Assembly (NCBI GenBank): GCA_947072805.1
Contig: CAMTJK010000005.1
Coordinates: 1 to 28,270, forward strand
Direction of reading: 5' to 3'
Source of the DNA: an uncultured Prevotella sp.
GTDB taxonomy: Bacteria > Bacteroidota > Bacteroidia > Bacteroidales > Bacteroidaceae
DNA: 28,270 bases
A model generated the notes under the pieces. That model saw nothing but the letters and a program-made list of their open reading frames with translations, was not told the DNA's origin and searched no databases. Position numbers and translations under genes: made by a program. This document shows, one piece after another, positions 8,045 to 16,351 of the stretch; the first letter of the stretch is position 1, and each line of letters begins with the position of its first letter.

Positions 8045-9562
8045 ATGAGAAAATCATTTATTTTCGCATTTGCTCTCGCAGCAGGGCTGCTGAGCAGCTG
8101 CTCTTCTGACGACACTATCAGTGCCGAAGGTCCAAATCCCGCTGTTGAGGATGGTAGCGAGCTCGTGCCCGTTGAAATCGGCGTGTCAAACAAGATGGTG
8201 GTTTCCACCCGTGGTACCGGTACTGTAGGTACTGTGGCTTCAGCTTCAGATCCTGCAGATATCGCAAAGAACCAGTGGCAGGGTCAGCTGGTGAACGTTT
8301 ACATGTTCAAGAAGTGCGGTCCTGCACAGCCTAAACTCTCACTCGCTCAGTTTGTAAGTGCAGACGCTGATCTGCAGGGTATTATCTACGAGAATACTGA
8401 AATGCAGACACCTGACACCCAGACAAACCCGGGTGAGACATTGGCAGTGCGTACAGACCATAATGTGAAGTACTATCCTACCACAGGCAACTTTGAGTTC
8501 TGGGGCTATCGCCTTGACGATGCTGTAACAGTTGGTCCTGCTCCTGTTCTTGCAACAGCAGAAGATGTAGCTGCATCAAGTGCTGCAATAGCAGAGGGCG
8601 ATACATTGGCTTTCAAAGTTGATTTTACAATTGACGGTACACAGGATGTAATGGCAGCCAAGGCAACACCTTCTGACGAGGTTTCGCTTGCTGACAAGCT
8701 GGGTGCAACAAAGGCTACCAACTACTTCTCTGCTTACTCTGCACGCAATGGCGTACAGCCGTTCCTCAACTTCAAGCATCAGCTCACTCGTCTGGCATTT
8801 GAAATAAAGGACGCTACTGTGCCTACACAGGATGAGATAGACGCTGCAGGTGGCGATCCCGTAGCATCATCAATAAAGGTTGTTGATGTTGCCGTAGGTT
8901 CGGCTACAGAGGGTGAAATGGTTATCGCTTATGCTGATTCTTACATTCAGGAAAGAGAGAATGTAGTTGAGTTCCCCGAGAGCGGAACAACAGAGAAGTA
9001 CCTCAGCCTGAAGAAGCGCGACGTTGGAGTAATCGGACAGAACAACAACCTCGTTCCTCTTACAATCGATGTACCTAACGTATGGACTGCAGAAAATTCT
9101 ACTCTTGTTGATCCAAGCAATGTTGCAAAGTACATCACTCTCCACAAGAATGGAGCTCTTCCCGTAGGTGAGGCTCTTCTTCTCGCTCCGTGCGACACCT
9201 TCCCTGTAAGACTTACTCTCTGCCAGAAAGTTCAGAAGACAGAAGCATATTATGATGAAGAAACAGGTGTAGATGTTCCTGCAGATTCTGCCGAAGTTAT
9301 CTACAAGATAGAGGGCAATATTACTCTCCCCGTGGTTGACGGTCAGGTAGTTTCTTTCAAGAAGGGCACATCTTACCTCGTAACTATCACTGTTTACGGT
9401 CTGCAGAAGATCGAAATCAACACAACTCTCACTCCGTGGGAAGATGGTGGAAACGTTTCTATCGATCCTGAGGATGACGCTCTGGAGATTGACAACGGCA
9501 CCAACGGCGAAAATACAGGCGGTGCCGGCGAAGAAAACGGTGAAGGTGGAAATAATCCTTAA
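8045..9562 (+). CDS. Fimbrillin family lipoprotein, probable major shaft subunit
   Basis: A 505-aa lipoprotein with lipobox LSS-Cys19 and a candidate processing motif VSTR56-GTG. It shares FTIDGTQDVM (from 194), KHQLTRLAF (from 244) and the C-terminal strands VYGLQKIEI...LTPWEDGG (from 450) with its neighbours. An acidic Gly/Asn/Glu tail follows (about 470-505). Its codon use stands out: many GGT, CGT, GTA and GCA codons, where adjacent genes favour G/C third positions. Together with an extremely A/T-rich leader, this suggests high expression and hence the main structural pilin. The type V model holds that lipoprotein precursors reach the outer membrane, an Arg-specific protease removes the N-terminal strand, and subunits join by strand exchange. 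That is established for P. gingivalis fimbriae and inferred here. Confidence 0.85.
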   Translation: MRKSFIFAFALAAGLLSSCSSDDTISAEGPNPAVEDGSELVPVEIGVSNKMVVSTRGTGTVGTVASASDPADIAKNQWQGQLVNVYMFKKCGPAQPKLSLAQFVSADADLQGIIYENTEMQTPDTQTNPGETLAVRTDHNVKYYPTTGNFEFWGYRLDDAVTVGPAPVLATAEDVAASSAAIAEGDTLAFKVDFTIDGTQDVMAAKATPSDEVSLADKLGATKATNYFSAYSARNGVQPFLNFKHQLTRLAFEIKDATVPTQDEIDAAGGDPVASSIKVVDVAVGSATEGEMVIAYADSYIQERENVVEFPESGTTEKYLSLKKRDVGVIGQNNNLVPLTIDVPNVWTAENSTLVDPSNVAKYITLHKNGALPVGEALLLAPCDTFPVRLTLCQKVQKTEAYYDEETGVDVPADSAEVIYKIEGNITLPVVDGQVVSFKKGTSYLVTITVYGLQKIEINTTLTPWEDGGNVSIDPEDDALEIDNGTNGENTGGAGEENGEGGNNP

Positions 9563-9601
9563 TGTTAATAGGCTTAAAGCTAATTATAACAGAATCGTAG
9601 T

Positions 9602-10855
9602 ATGAACAAAAGATTTTATATTCTTGGCTTTGCTGCACTGTCGCTGCTTGCCGGATGTTCTTCTGACGAGGAGGCGCTTGTTGCCGCTTCCGAAGGCGCG
9701 GAAGGCGAAAACATCGAGGCAGGCATGGGACTGAACAGCGATGTCAAGATACGTCTTTCGTCTCGTTCAAACGCCACCCGCTCTTCGGTAGAATCTACCC
9801 CGGGCGGGCTGTTTGAGGCGGATGGCGTTGGAATCTTCTGTCTTGCCACCGGTTACCAAAATCAATCAACCTCCACAGAACATCCCATCGACTGGATGCA
9901 GCAAATAGAGTCCGGCTTGACCAACAACGGTGGTAAAAGCACCAGCTTCAGCGCATGGCTCGACAATGAGAAAGCCAACGCTAAGTACGGATATGCTGCA
10001 GAAGACCTTGAGAAGACAACTCCTATCGAGACAAACATCGTGTGGGATGGCTCGACACCCGAGGCACCCATCGACTACTATTACCCGATAGGCAGCTGGT
10101 ACAACTATTCGTTCTACGGATATTATCCTTATGCGTCGGGAACGATGTTGGAAAAGACATCGACAACGCGCAAGGTCAAGTTTACCATCGATGGAACACA
10201 GGATGTGATATGGGGAAAGGCAGAATCTGCTGAACAGTATGCCTACAGCGCCAAATATTTCCGCCAGCCGGAAAACGTCGACAAAGTGCCGGAAATGAAA
10301 TTCAAGCATGTGCTGATGCGCATCACTTTCACTTCTTATCCCGGCGCAGCTGGCGATGGAACCATCACAAAGGCGCTGACGATGGGAGTGAAGAGCATCA
10401 CACTGCTGGATGTTCCTACTCAAGGAGAATTGCTTGTTGCCGATTACAACAACCCGGATAAAGAGGGCGTGGCAACTTTCGACTGGTCAGAATCTGCAGT
10501 GAAGGCAGACCTTGACATGACCGATCCCGGTGACGCCGTGTTCGGAACCAAACACTGGTTGGAGTCTGTAGACAACGACGGCGTAACACCGAAAGAAACT
10601 GCCGTAGGTCAGGGCTTCATTGTTCCTGTTCCGGCATCGGGCACGACTTACTACGTAAAGATCGTGCTTGAGGACAGACAAGGTCGCACGTTCATTTCGG
10701 AGTTCCCAATCGCATTGAGCAATTCGGCTGATTATGAAGCCGGTAAATCGTATAATGTAAAACTTACAATTTACGGACCGCAAGACATTAAACTCAACGC
10801 AACCCTCGAACCGTGGGATCTCGATGACTCCACGATAGGAGGAATAGAGCTTTAA
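9602..10855 (+). CDS. Fimbrillin family lipoprotein, third of three
   Basis: A 417-aa lipoprotein with lipobox LAG-Cys19 and a candidate processing motif NATR60-SS. Shared fimbrillin landmarks are FTIDGTQDVI (from 194), KHVLMRITF (from 235) and IYGPQDIKL...LEPWDLDD (from 390). It lacks the long acidic tail of the preceding gene and ends soon after the EPW motif. It lies 39 bp downstream of the probable major pilin and is probably cotranscribed at lower level. It has the full set of C-terminal strands, so it could sit inside the fibre as a minor shaft or adaptor subunit. That role is inferred. Confidence 0.83.
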   Translation: MNKRFYILGFAALSLLAGCSSDEEALVAASEGAEGENIEAGMGLNSDVKIRLSSRSNATRSSVESTPGGLFEADGVGIFCLATGYQNQSTSTEHPIDWMQQIESGLTNNGGKSTSFSAWLDNEKANAKYGYAAEDLEKTTPIETNIVWDGSTPEAPIDYYYPIGSWYNYSFYGYYPYASGTMLEKTSTTRKVKFTIDGTQDVIWGKAESAEQYAYSAKYFRQPENVDKVPEMKFKHVLMRITFTSYPGAAGDGTITKALTMGVKSITLLDVPTQGELLVADYNNPDKEGVATFDWSESAVKADLDMTDPGDAVFGTKHWLESVDNDGVTPKETAVGQGFIVPVPASGTTYYVKIVLEDRQGRTFISEFPIALSNSADYEAGKSYNVKLTIYGPQDIKLNATLEPWDLDDSTIGGIEL

Positions 10856-10862
10856 TACCCTC

Positions 10863-10915
10863 AGCCGCAAGCTGCAGCGCTTGTAGCAATAAGACAGACG
10901 TTGCAACTTGCGGCT
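10863..10915 (+). other. Intergenic hairpin between fimbrillin and apparatus genes
   Basis: AGCCGCAAG (10863-10871) pairs with CTTGCGGCT (10907-10915). TGCA/TGCA pairing (10873-10876 with 10902-10905) continues the stem after a one-base bulge on each side. No T-run follows, so it is not a standard intrinsic terminator. It could limit read-through or protect the 3' end of the abundant pilin transcript. Confidence 0.55.
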
Positions 10916-10938
10916 TAATACAAAACAACAGAAACAAG

Positions 10939-11496
10939 ATGAAGAAACTTATACTCCTCATAATCCTTGCCACCTTCGGATGGCGTACCGCCCATGCACA
11001 GCTTGTGGCTGTGAGCACCGAAGCCACCACCGACCTGCTTATGATGCCGAACGTGGGCTTCGAACTCGTAACGGGCGAACGTACGACGTTCGGGATAAGC
11101 GCGTTCTTTGCTTCGAAACCGTGGGGTAAGGACGTAAAGATTGTAGGAGTACAGCCGGAGTACAGATACTTCTTCTCGGGACGCCCCATGCACAGCTTCT
11201 TCGTGGGTGCAGGCGCCTTGGGAGTGTCGTACGACATAACATGGAAAGGAAAGGTATATGATGGAATGGCTTTCGGCATAGGAGCCACCTTCGGTTATGT
11301 GTTCAACATCACACACCGACTGAATATAGATTGTCATGCCGGATTTGGAGCGGTAGTATATCGCCACAAGGAATATTTTGTAAACGACAACTACGACCTC
11401 GACTACTCGATAGGAGGCGTGGAACGCACCAACGCCAACGGCTACGCGCTGCTGCCTACAAGGATTGGCGTGTCGGTGTCGTACATCCTGAAATAG
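10939..11496 (+). CDS. DUF3575 family small outer-membrane barrel protein
   Basis: A 185-aa protein with a signal peptide ending near Ala20 (AHA|Q). It has amphipathic strands throughout: TTDLLMMPNVGFEL, VGVQPEYRYFFSGRP, SFFVGAGALGVSYDI and the C-terminal GVSVSYILK. The length and 'N-x-G-x-E' opening fit DUF3575. It is a bare barrel, without the helical and repeat tail of the first DUF3575 protein at 3905. It heads the run of four envelope genes that continues to 17875; the next gene begins 39 bp downstream. Function is unknown, and its position implies a fimbrial assembly or outer-membrane docking role. Confidence 0.7.
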   Translation: MKKLILLIILATFGWRTAHAQLVAVSTEATTDLLMMPNVGFELVTGERTTFGISAFFASKPWGKDVKIVGVQPEYRYFFSGRPMHSFFVGAGALGVSYDITWKGKVYDGMAFGIGATFGYVFNITHRLNIDCHAGFGAVVYRHKEYFVNDNYDLDYSIGGVERTNANGYALLPTRIGVSVSYILK

Positions 11497-11535
11497 AAGA
11501 CAAGTATACATTATTATATATATAGGAAATTTGAT

Positions 11536-14241
11536 ATGAAGTTTGAACTGAATAAAAACAAATGGTTGGTGGCAGTCTTCTGGCTGTCGGCTCTGCTTGT
11601 CATGCCGCTTACGCTGCACGCTCAAGAGGCGGAGAACGTCAACGCAAACTTCAAGGTAATATTCCACAATAAGCATACGGGAGAGGACGAGCAAGGCAAG
11701 GTAAGATATTCTTTCTATGCCAACATCGACAAGGCAAAGGAAGTGAAAGCCAAGCTGGAGCGCGTCATTTCCAATAGCGGCAACGACCCGCTGAAGATGG
11801 TGTTAAACATCGAAAAGGTGCGCCGCGAATATAAGATATCAAGAGAATCGAAAGGTAACGGACGATTTTCTTTAAACATCATGTCGGGCATGGCTGTCGT
11901 AATACTGGCTGAAGAAGACGGACTGGTAGCCATAAGGGAGATAAAGCGCGGACAGACAGAATATGAGGTAAGGTTTGATGTGCAGCGTCTGAAAGGAGCA
12001 CAGGCTACAGGTCAGCGCAAACTGAAACCCAGAACAACCATCGTGGAGACCGACAACGGCATGGAGCAGTTCCGCGTACAGATACCTATAGACAGAGACT
12101 ATGTAAAGGAATCGTCGCGACTTATTCTGCAAACCTACGCCGTGGATTGTCTTACAGAAGATACTGTAGACTACTGTTGCCCGCTGGTGTATGAGGAGGA
12201 AGAATATCATGACCTGCAGGACAAGCGCATGTGCTTCGACTACGAGAAGAACGACAAGCTCGCGAAGTCGTACGTGGCTGGAGGCATTCCCGGATTTATC
12301 GACACAACAATCGTTTATGAGAAGCCGGACAAGAGACGCTCTTACAAGGGTCCTACGCGATATGCCATAGAAGACTATCATCATGTCTATTTTGAATCTG
12401 TAGTGGGCGGCTCGTGCCTGCGCATCCGTCCGTTCAAGTTCCTTGACTTCTCCGTGGCAATACCCGAAATGACGCTTACCGAAGAATTCAAGGAGATAGC
12501 AGACATAGTGACGGACAATAAGCAGACTGACCTTAATCTTGTCTTTTTTCAGGGTAAGGACATACTTACCGACGACTCCATCAACGATGTGGAACGCCGG
12601 CGCCTTATCAAGGAGCTTGAAGCCTACGGAAGTGATCTTACGAATCCTGTAATCATCGGAACGTCATCACCGGAAGGAAGCGAGAAGACGAACATGGAAT
12701 TGGCGAAGAAGCGTGCCAACGTTGCAAAGAATTTTATTTCGCCATATCTCCCGCGCAAAGTGCAGCCTTCGGTGCAGACAAGGATATATAAATGGGAAGA
12801 TGTGGCAGCCGAACTTATGCGCATACGCCGTCCCGACGAAGCTAACGCCGTGACAGAGGCGATAGCTGCCAACGGCTCCAACAAGGGGACACTCGATGCG
12901 GCAATAAGGGCTTTGCCTTTCTATGAAACGTCGGTGGTGCCCATCATAAACAGGATGCGTATGATGAAATTTACGTATCAGGTTATAGTTCAACATGTGA
13001 TGGAGCCGCACGAGGCTGTGGCGGCTTATTACAAAAAGAAGCATATCTATCTGGAAGGCAAGGAAAAACTTTCGAGCGGTGACTACTACAACATCTACGC
13101 TACGATGGAAGATTCTCTCGAACTCGACACCTTAACCATGATGGCATACAACTGGCTGAAAGAAAAACCCATCGATGCCTTGTACGGAGAGAAGATAACT
13201 CCTTACGTATATTACAAGATGGCGCGATTGAAGCAGCGTAACGGAGAGCCCGACACGCTATTGCTCAAGCCTCTCATCGACGACTCGCTCGGCATAGACA
13301 TCAACAAGAACATGTATGGTGAGGCTTTCAAGATGAACCGTCAGGACATCATCGTAGCACAGGCCATGAACTATTATCAGCTGCAGAAGTTTGCCAAGGC
13401 ACAGGAATATATCTCATGGCTTAAAGACTATGGGAAAACGCCGGTGGGACTGGATAAGCTCGAGATGTTCATGAACCTGAAAAACTATTACGGCAACGAC
13501 GAGCAGAACCCCGACTTCATCAAAGCCAAAGAGTATGTGCTCAACTCCAGTCCGGAAAACAAGGCAATTCTTTTAACAGAAACACCCGATTGGCGCGTCT
13601 CGTTTGAAGATACCGACGACCTGATAAACCGTATGGAAGATTCTAATCCGAAGAAATGGTATCTGAAAGGCGTGCTATGGAAGGAAAAGGCAGAGACGCA
13701 GCCCTCGCTCGACGAGTTCTATCCCGAAGAGGAAAACTCTTTCAAGATACTGACGCAAGCAGAGGAAAATACCTTGATGATGAAGAACTACTCTGCTTTT
13801 GAGGAATATGAGAAGAAGAAGAAAGAATATTTGGAAGCCCACAAGAACGAGGCAGAAAAGGAACCGGTGAACATCAGCGGCATAAGGCACTACCTTGCAT
13901 ATTTCCATCACAGCTTCCAGATATCGCCGTCGTTCAAGGGACTGTACTACAACGAAGGACATATTGATGAAGACTTGCGCAAGAAATATAAGTATCTGAA
14001 GAAAGATTTCGCCGGATACGAAGAGGTGTTCAAGCTGTTGAAGGAGCGTGACGACCGCCGTCGCCGAGAGCTCATGCCTGAAGAATATGAAGATGAGGGC
14101 GGCAGCGAAGCAACAGAAGCCAGCAAGGCAGCAGATGCCAACGCCGACGGAAACGAAACAACAGACGCCAGCGCAGGTGGCAGCGAAGCAAAAGACGCTA
14201 ACGCCAACGAAACAAAGAACGAAAACGGAAACGCAAAATGA
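11536..14241 (+). CDS. Large periplasmic protein with OmpA-like domain and helical repeats
   Basis: A 901-aa protein with a signal peptide ending near Ala29 (LHA|Q). Residues about 30-320 are beta-rich and unrecognised. About 332-405 resembles an OmpA C-terminal domain: DLNLVFFQGKDIL, a helix, then PVIIGTSSPEGSEKTN with Asn386 and LAKKRA with Arg393. The Asp that normally contacts peptidoglycan is replaced in TSSPEGS. The 'SPEG' form is one I associate with DUF3868-type fimbrial proteins, though I cannot confirm membership. About 420-850 is helical and TPR-like (e.g. NYYQLQKFAKAQEYISWL). The last 47 residues are disordered and Ala/Asn/Glu-rich. The stop overlaps the next start (ATGA), indicating translational coupling with the outer-membrane barrel gene. 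A scaffold linking the barrel to the cell wall or pilus base is plausible. Confidence 0.65.
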   Translation: MKFELNKNKWLVAVFWLSALLVMPLTLHAQEAENVNANFKVIFHNKHTGEDEQGKVRYSFYANIDKAKEVKAKLERVISNSGNDPLKMVLNIEKVRREYKISRESKGNGRFSLNIMSGMAVVILAEEDGLVAIREIKRGQTEYEVRFDVQRLKGAQATGQRKLKPRTTIVETDNGMEQFRVQIPIDRDYVKESSRLILQTYAVDCLTEDTVDYCCPLVYEEEEYHDLQDKRMCFDYEKNDKLAKSYVAGGIPGFIDTTIVYEKPDKRRSYKGPTRYAIEDYHHVYFESVVGGSCLRIRPFKFLDFSVAIPEMTLTEEFKEIADIVTDNKQTDLNLVFFQGKDILTDDSINDVERRRLIKELEAYGSDLTNPVIIGTSSPEGSEKTNMELAKKRANVAKNFISPYLPRKVQPSVQTRIYKWEDVAAELMRIRRPDEANAVTEAIAANGSNKGTLDAAIRALPFYETSVVPIINRMRMMKFTYQVIVQHVMEPHEAVAAYYKKKHIYLEGKEKLSSGDYYNIYATMEDSLELDTLTMMAYNWLKEKPIDALYGEKITPYVYYKMARLKQRNGEPDTLLLKPLIDDSLGIDINKNMYGEAFKMNRQDIIVAQAMNYYQLQKFAKAQEYISWLKDYGKTPVGLDKLEMFMNLKNYYGNDEQNPDFIKAKEYVLNSSPENKAILLTETPDWRVSFEDTDDLINRMEDSNPKKWYLKGVLWKEKAETQPSLDEFYPEEENSFKILTQAEENTLMMKNYSAFEEYEKKKKEYLEAHKNEAEKEPVNISGIRHYLAYFHHSFQISPSFKGLYYNEGHIDEDLRKKYKYLKKDFAGYEEVFKLLKERDDRRRRELMPEEYEDEGGSEATEASKAADANADGNETTDASAGGSEAKDANANETKNENGNAK

Positions 14242-16346
14242 GATACGTACTCACAATATCGGTTATTGCCTTAGCTGTGGCTACTGCCGCCGTTGCACGT
14301 CCGGCACTCACAGCCTCTGCCTCCCACATGGAGAGCACGGCAGTTGCTGATACATTGTACATCCCTGAAGACGAGTCGGAAATAGGTAACGACACTATCG
14401 GTAAGTCGCGCAAGAACAAGGCTGTAGGTCTTGATGCCATGTCGGAACTGCTCGGCAAGCGATATCTTGAAAACGGTGAGACTTTCACGAAGAAATGGGA
14501 CGACCATCTGTTCCTCCAGGCCGGTATCGGCGCGGAGATGATAGTGCCGCCCGGCAAGAATTATCATTTCGATCCGCTCACCACATTCCACATCGGAGTG
14601 GGCAAACAATTCAACCGTCTTCATTCCGCACGCCTCACCCTCAACGGCGGCTTCGGCTTCCAGCGCGATAAGGACATCTTCTTCTATAAGGCAGGTGTGA
14701 AGGCAGACCATCTTTTCGGATTATCATCTTATTTCAGCGGCTACAATCCGTCGCGCCTGCTCGACCTCTCCACCATCCTGGGTGTGGGAGCGCAATATGC
14801 AAAGTTCGGAAAAGACGGACGTAGCGGAACAGCCTTTGAAGCACATGCCGGTTTGCAGCTGCGCTTCTTTACAGGTCCGCAGGGTTACATCAATATCGAG
14901 CCTTACTTCGGCGCAGGCACAGACCAGACTGACCTCAGCGAAAACCGCAACTGGCGCAAGGTTGATATGTTTTATGGTGCCAACATAAACTTCATATACT
15001 ATATTCACAATAATCTCTCGAAGGAATCGAGGGCACGACTGCTTGGCAGAACAAACGAGAAAAATTATCTCAATGCCGACTCCGTGCCACAATCGTGGCG
15101 TCAGCCTTGGTTCTTCGAGGCCTCCAACGGCTTGAGCTTTTTCGATTCACCGGTTCTCGGCACCACCGAGGCAATGGGAAGCAGTGCCACAGTATCGGTA
15201 GGACGATGGTTCTCGCCCGTCATCGGAGTGCGTGCCTCGGCATTCAGTGCGAGCGGTAAATGGATGAAGAATATCATTCCCGAGCAGCCCTCACCCTATC
15301 ATCCCGAATATGAGCGCCATTACAATACCATTCATTTTGGCGGCAGGGTGGAAGCCCTTATCAATCCATTGGGCTTCGACCACAATTACGATTGGGACCG
15401 TACCTTTGGCGGCTATTTCTTCGGCGGTATCGGCATAGGCAGACTGATGAAGTATCAGTATGGCGTACACCTTGCCTGCCGCACAGAGTCCTATTCGGGC
15501 GGTGTGCATCTTTCTGCCACCATCTCGCCGGGCCTGCAGTTCTTCATAGAGCCTCGTTATGACCATTTCGTTTACAAGATACCTTACAGAAATGTCGATT
15601 GGAACAAGCGCTTCTCCGAGAATTGCTACTCTGTAAATGCCGGTTTCACTGTTACTACACGCGGCAAGCGCTTCCGCCGTCATGACAGCTACGAGAACGA
15701 GGGCGAGGAAACGCGTGTCGTTGTCGGAGTGGGCGCCGGAACAAACCTTATGCAGACAAAGGGAGGCTACGATAACGTGCAGGGCGGAATGCCTTACAAC
15801 TTCGCCGGCTTCGCCGAATATCATTTCAATGCCATCTCTGCGGCGCGCCTCTCGTTCGAATATGCTTCGATAGCAGTGACGGGAATGACCGATTTCATAG
15901 ACTACAACATGACAAATGTAGACGATGCCTATTCTGCCATCGACAGGAAAGGCTTGTGGAATCACCGCTATTTCATGGGTCTTGCGTCGTTAAGTTACCT
16001 CGTAAACCTCACCACGCTATGCGACGGTTACCGTCCCGACAGGTTCTTTGAGTTGAGTTTTTATATAGGTCCCACCATGACAATTCTTTTCGGCGAGACG
16101 GCATCGTTAGACAAGAACGAACGCTTGCAGGAATTTCATGAAGTAAGGCAGGCAGAAGAAGCTAAAGCATCGACAAAGATGGGTATGCATGGAGGCTTTA
16201 AGCTCACTGCCAACATCCTGCCAAACATCTCATTATACTTCTCTCCGACTGTATATCTTACGGGAGATACGCATCTTGAGGGAATAGAACAGCTGAAGAT
16301 AACCCACATTGAGACCTTTAACATAGGTGCTCAATATAGATTTTAA
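14238..16346 (+). CDS. Multi-module outer-membrane beta-barrel protein
   Basis: A 702-aa exported protein with a signal peptide (about 1-20). Three successive stretches of alternating amphipathic strands appear at about 88-260, 290-475 and 491-702. Each opens similarly (FLQAGIGAEM, WFFEASNGLSFF, RVVVGVGAGTNL). The C-terminus is FNIGAQYRF, with the terminal Phe common in outer-membrane barrels. I do not recognise a named family beyond general outer-membrane beta-barrel. It could be three small barrels in tandem or one large barrel. The start overlaps the preceding gene by 4 bp and the next gene begins 5 bp after the stop. It therefore probably works with the OmpA-like and TPR proteins, perhaps as the export or docking pore of the fimbria. 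Function is inferred from context only. Confidence 0.65.
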   Translation: MRYVLTISVIALAVATAAVARPALTASASHMESTAVADTLYIPEDESEIGNDTIGKSRKNKAVGLDAMSELLGKRYLENGETFTKKWDDHLFLQAGIGAEMIVPPGKNYHFDPLTTFHIGVGKQFNRLHSARLTLNGGFGFQRDKDIFFYKAGVKADHLFGLSSYFSGYNPSRLLDLSTILGVGAQYAKFGKDGRSGTAFEAHAGLQLRFFTGPQGYINIEPYFGAGTDQTDLSENRNWRKVDMFYGANINFIYYIHNNLSKESRARLLGRTNEKNYLNADSVPQSWRQPWFFEASNGLSFFDSPVLGTTEAMGSSATVSVGRWFSPVIGVRASAFSASGKWMKNIIPEQPSPYHPEYERHYNTIHFGGRVEALINPLGFDHNYDWDRTFGGYFFGGIGIGRLMKYQYGVHLACRTESYSGGVHLSATISPGLQFFIEPRYDHFVYKIPYRNVDWNKRFSENCYSVNAGFTVTTRGKRFRRHDSYENEGEETRVVVGVGAGTNLMQTKGGYDNVQGGMPYNFAGFAEYHFNAISAARLSFEYASIAVTGMTDFIDYNMTNVDDAYSAIDRKGLWNHRYFMGLASLSYLVNLTTLCDGYRPDRFFELSFYIGPTMTILFGETASLDKNERLQEFHEVRQAEEAKASTKMGMHGGFKLTANILPNISLYFSPTVYLTGDTHLEGIEQLKITHIETFNIGAQYRF

Positions 16347-16351
16347 TTGAA

